NCBI GenBank assembly: GCA_949318235.1 | Contig: OX439127.1 | Coordinates: 3,979,413 to 4,043,412 of the forward strand | Reading direction: 5' to 3' | DNA from: Ecdyonurus torrentis | Lineage: Eukaryota > Arthropoda > Insecta > Ephemeroptera > Heptageniidae | Length of the DNA: 64,000 bases | Shown here: piece after piece, positions 61,146 to 64,000 of the stretch | Layout of the letters: each line of letters starts with the position of its first letter | Position numbering within the stretch: the stretch's first letter is position 1 | Translations under genes and position numbers: made by a program | Notes under the pieces: model-generated | Seen by the model: the letters and a program-made list of their open reading frames with translations, nothing else | What the model was told of the DNA's origin: nothing | Databases searched by the model: none

Positions 61146-61710
61146 AACAATGTTATTAAGTGTAGCATATAGATAGCTATAGTATATCAATATGTAAAAA
61201 TAATACATCGAAACTTTATCATGCCATTTAAAAGTTAAAAGTAACAGCTACCTATAATACAATTTTCAGAACCCGTGTGACCATCAGATAAGAGAGAAAA
61301 TAGTTATTGATTTTAACATGGGCTCTTATAGGACTAAAACTTTCAAAAATAACAATTTTAAATCTAGCATGGTGACCTCCAATTTTTTTAGATTTTTGAA
61401 TTTATTTGTAAGCATTTTCACAGTTTGTCTTACATACTGAAAAAAAAAACTATAGTTTTTAATAAACATATATTATAAATTGTATTATAGTTATGAATAA
61501 TTAAAAGTTATGTTTATTATTAGTTACATATAGCTGCAATAGTTTTTCTTAAAAAATAAAAAAACACAATAAAAGAGGTAAAAAAAAATTTGGTGTGCAA
61601 CAAATATTTCAATGCCCAATAAGAATAGGAAATTAGAGTTTTAATGTTTGATTCCCTTACGTAACTGATCGGTTACATTTATGTCATATAATTATAACAC
61701 TAAATTTATA
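61146..61710. other. Unannotated AT-rich stretch
   Basis: The first part (61190-61340) resembles, in inverted order, words near 23220-23400 (aagttaaaagtaacagctacc, atggg ctct). No gene. Confidence 0.4.
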
Positions 61711-61969
61711 TAATGATGCTTGCACAAGACGTCATATTTAATGCGTTCTGACACCATACTGGAGTAATGAATAACATTGCTCAGCATAAGAAAGGCTTCT
61801 CGGTTACATATACTAATTGAACCTATATCAACAGCTTAAATAATGCTCTCAACAATATTGTTTAGTGTTTTCAAACTGTCGAAATTATTAATTTTCCTTT
61901 GTAACCGATGTTATTGAGTGATATAACATGCAAGGCATCGACTTTAATATTGATGCATAGACACTAAAA
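61711..61969 (+). mobile_element. TAGGGT-related MITE, GCATAGACAC subtype, deleted
   Basis: Same as 46460 and 57664, but about 45 bases are missing after aggcttctcggtt. Confidence 0.73.
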
Positions 61970-62529
61970 ATAATTTTTCTTGCTAAAATCAAAATGATAT
62001 AATTCGCCCTTTTAATGTCGTAAAAAGTCGGTTTCCATCGTAAAACTTCGAATTTCGGCTACGTCACACAAGGTGTGATTGTCAACAGACCCACGTGGTC
62101 TCTCAGGTACAATACAGTATGTACCTGGAAAAGTAGAAGGGACAAAAAAAAATTCACATCCTTCGTCGCTTGAAATTTCCCCTCTTGATTATGATTTACC
62201 TTGTATGAAGTTTCATACCTGGTGCTACCTAGGCCAACTACGACACCTTATGGGTAGTTGTTAGAGTTTTTCAGAGTTGTGGGTAGTTAATAGAGTAAAA
62301 TAAGTATTCCATTCTTATGCCACGCTATTACTAATTACATGACCTATCATACAAGAACATTACGCTCTGTTTTAACTATATTATCGTCTGCAAAAGACGA
62401 GCAGACAAACAAGCTTCACACCAGCACAAAGATGGTTTGTTGTCTCTACTTGACAGTAGCATGCAGTCTTCATTAATATATGCATCTCATGTAAGCAACG
62501 ATACACTTTCTTATTTATAATTATGTGTC

Positions 62530-62736
62530 TATAGAGTGTATGCACATCACGTCATACTGAGTGCGCTTTGACGCCATACTGGATTAATGAATAACATTTC
62601 TAAGCCTATATAGCACAAATGTCATTTTTGGACATATTATTTAATAAAAGCTCTCAAAAATAGCGCAAAGTTTTAATCGGGCATGCAACAGTGTTATTTA
62701 GTGCTCACATATGGCGTTGACTTTTATATGAATGCA
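62530..62736 (+). mobile_element. TAGGGT MITE, short subtype, interrupted
   Basis: Starts tatagagtgtatgcacatca and runs to tatatgaatgcaaa, then is cut by the next feature. Confidence 0.78.
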
Positions 62737-62741
62737 AAATT

Positions 62742-62830
62742 CAGTGGCGATCCTACAGGGGTGATTGAGGGGCGGATATCCCCGGGCCCACTAGGTTTGG
62801 GGGGCCCAGGATGAGGCCTACATACAAAAA
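62742..62830 (+). mobile_element. Left end of an hAT-type element (probable)
   Basis: cagtggcgatcctacagggg is followed by a GC-rich stretch (gggcggatatccccgggccc, ggggggcccaggatg), out of character with the AT-rich neighbourhood. CAGTGGCG-type termini are common among animal hAT elements. The opposite end is not found before the window ends, so it is partial or incomplete. It replaces the expected end of the MITE. Confidence 0.45.
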
Positions 62831-62985
62831 ATACAAATAATCTAAAATAAAAATAGAAAAAAAAAGAAAAAAAAAACTTAAGGGATGGGAAGAAGAGAGA
62901 GAGAGAAAGAAGTTTATGAACCAATTTAATGATTTTCATTAGTAAAATTATTCCTAGCAAAGAAATTATCTAAACAAATTTATAA

Positions 62986-62989
<4 letters not shown>

Positions 62990-63037
<48 letters not shown>
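62990..63037. repeat. Poly-A tract
   Basis: About 48 A. Confidence 0.95.
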
Positions 63038-63038
<1 letters not shown>

Positions 63039-64000
63039 AAAGCATAATATAAATCTGCAGATAAAACACAATATCCCTTAATTTACTAGTAATAATACTT
63101 CAGTATTTTCTTATATTTTTAGACAAGGGCCTCCCTGGTTTAAAAAGGTAAAATAAACTATACTTACTAAACAGCTAGAATTATAATGAAGACTTAAAAA
63201 TTTGCAGGGTGTTATTTTATTGCATTTTTATTCTAAAAGAGGGCAATGTCCTAAGTCGATAGATATGGACATTTCTATAAGTTTTGAGCTCATTGAGTAT
63301 TAATTCTTTTTTAAATTCTTAATTCTTAAACTGACGTTACGGTAACTTTTCCTATGCCCGCATACATAGAGGTATTGCGTGTTGACATTTTTCGATGTTA
63401 TTATTTTTTTTAATAGAAATGCTTAATGAACTTAAAATTTACAATTTGGCAAATGAATCGATTCAGGACTGTGTCTTCTTTTAGAATTTGAAATAAAATT
63501 TTACCCTGAAAACTTTATTAGTCTTTCTCATTGGCCTGGCGTAGGTAAAAAATTGTTCAATGATAAATAAACACTATAGCTCGATCTTCCTAAATTTTAA
63601 CCATTTGTATTCGTCAAATTGACTCTGCTGTGCTCCTTAAATGATAATGACGATCAACTTTGGCTATTCAAATAGAATATGTGCATTTATTATTATTATT
63701 ATTATTTTGCAAGAAACCAGGGTTTACAAACCACTTGTTTTGGAAATTTGAAAATAATTTAAACAGAAGAAAAAAAAGACTAAAATTTAGCTTTTTGAGA
63801 ATATGAAGGAAACATTTTTTGCATGCGCTTAATCTTGCCTAAATCTGCAAAGTAATTAAAAATCATTTATTTTTTATTATGAATTTTTGTACACCTTTTT
63901 TTTATATTTCATTTTAAATTAAAATTCAATTGTTAAAAAAAAATCATAAAATAAAAAGAATATTATTATAATTTTTTCTTAAAGCTATCTGCACTGACAA
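63038..64000. other. Unannotated AT-rich end of window
   Basis: Only a short ATT run near 63690. No open frame or repeat recognised. Confidence 0.5.

Overview
This window is AT-rich, repeat-dominated eukaryotic DNA, almost certainly intergenic sequence from an animal. Nothing looks prokaryotic, and I find no confident host protein-coding gene. Open frames are short and most come from microsatellites ((GACA)n, (TTTA)n, (GA)n, (CA)n) or from arms of transposable elements. A tRNA-derived repeat and a SINE-like block at about 14.7-15.0 kb recall arthropod short retroposons, but that is a weak taxonomic guess.

Layout. 1-5.8 kb: head-to-tail copies of a 3.4-kb AT-rich unit; the middle copy has lost about 2.1 kb and a 15-bp-stem hairpin lies at each junction. 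6.4-7.4 kb: an element with terminal inverted repeats (TIRs) and a tRNA-like sequence inside it. 8.9-32 kb: a field of non-autonomous DNA transposons (MITEs) and microsatellites. It includes a 310-bp TA-flanked family ending TATAGGGT, a TTAA-flanked family ending AGGCATAGACC, perfect-arm hairpin elements, a 1.2-kb duplication (15.0-16.2 and 18.8-20.8 kb) whose second copy is split by an insertion, and three copies of a tRNA-like repeat, two forming an inverted pair at 24.5-26.8 kb. 33.2-62.7 kb: a degenerate tandem array of a unit about 6-11 kb long, seen about four times.

The array is the most useful part. Because the same sequence occurs repeatedly, filled and empty insertion sites can be compared inside one window. 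This resolves exact ends and target-site duplications (TSDs) for several elements. Four hAT-like elements have 8-bp TSDs and TAG-type TIRs, and each carries its own short subterminal motif array. One of them keeps what looks like the C-terminal tail of a hAT transposase. At least five distinct element types are bounded by TTAA, one nested in a hAT element and one nested in a TA-MITE. A 1,900-bp foldback element has about 920-bp arms, each with four 125-bp repeats. A 5'-truncated LINE keeps the last codons of its ORF2.

The only protein-coding remnants I can support are transposon-derived: the LINE ORF2 end at 38.65-38.79 kb (minus strand) and the hAT tail at 39.43-39.70 kb (plus strand). Nothing here forms an operon or pathway. 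What works together is a community of non-autonomous elements that must rely on transposases encoded elsewhere.
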